A DNA stretch of 31,449 nt from BS750m-G62 sp964577175 (GTDB taxonomy: Bacteria; Planctomycetota; Phycisphaerae; FEN-1346), in assembly GCA_964577175.1 (NCBI GenBank), contig CAZNYC010000037.1, positions 1 through 31,449 on the forward strand, read 5' to 3'. The position numbers and the translations under genes were made by a program. Within the stretch, counting starts at the first letter, position 1, and every line of letters begins with the position of its first letter. Positions 31,440 through 31,449 of this stretch are shown here, piece by piece. The notes beneath the pieces are model-generated. The model made no database searches. It saw only the letters and a list, made by a program, of their open reading frames with translations, and had not been told where the DNA came from.

Positions 31440-31449
31440 GAGCGCGGCG

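Overview
The window is very GC-rich and almost certainly from a planctomycete, probably an environmental or metagenome-assembled genome. This rests on the gene content: Tat-exported Gfo/Idh/MocA oxidoreductases, DUF1080 (3-keto-glycoside lyase/hydrolase-like) proteins, a formylglycine sulfatase, very large PQQ-type propeller proteins with a methyltransferase-like N-terminus, and strong AAGGAG ribosome sites. No rRNA, tRNA, CRISPR array or transposase gene was seen. Eighteen protein genes are supported.

Layout. 1-1171 (+): a nearly complete DUF5131 (phage Gp37/Gp68-type) radical-SAM-like protein and a small cupin. 1478-7568 (-): read from the right, a DUF1080 protein, a HEAT-repeat protein, two Tat-signal Gfo/Idh/MocA oxidoreductases and a Tat-signal xylose-isomerase-like TIM barrel. 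This set resembles an exported oxidation/elimination route for breaking glycosides. 7879-8793 (+): a glycyl-radical-enzyme activase, possibly leaderless, with no partner enzyme in the window. 8906-10006 (-): a third, cytoplasmic Gfo/Idh/MocA enzyme. It is divergent from two adjacent giant propeller paralogues (10267-14493 and 14522-17881, +), with a good promoter candidate facing each way. 18035-30036 (-): a secreted glycan-degradation block of GH2-type glycosidase, sulfatase, parallel beta-helix protein, BNR/Asp-box protein, DUF1080-like probable lipoprotein and a 776-residue secreted protein of unknown function. 30102-31391 (-): a GT4-type glycosyltransferase.

The most unusual layer is the dispersed repeats. 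Nearly every intergenic gap is filled with modular hairpin elements of several families: (A) GCGCGGYGGG palindromes; (B) hairpins with a constant CTTGT-type loop and changing, base-paired stems, often in inverted pairs; (C) long inverted repeats with TCATTCTGAGG and GAAGAATCTC words; (D) CTTTGCG-type words; (E) GAAATCTGAAATC palindromes. Families A, C and E also lie in frame inside coding sequences: in the glycosyltransferase, in the N-terminal leaders of both propeller paralogues, and at the same internal domain junction of both paralogues. Base-paired changes in the stems suggest that the folded form, not the primary sequence, is what is kept.

Taken together, the genes describe a cell that exports enzymes to oxidise, eliminate, desulfate and hydrolyse complex glycans. 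Specific substrates cannot be read from the sequence.
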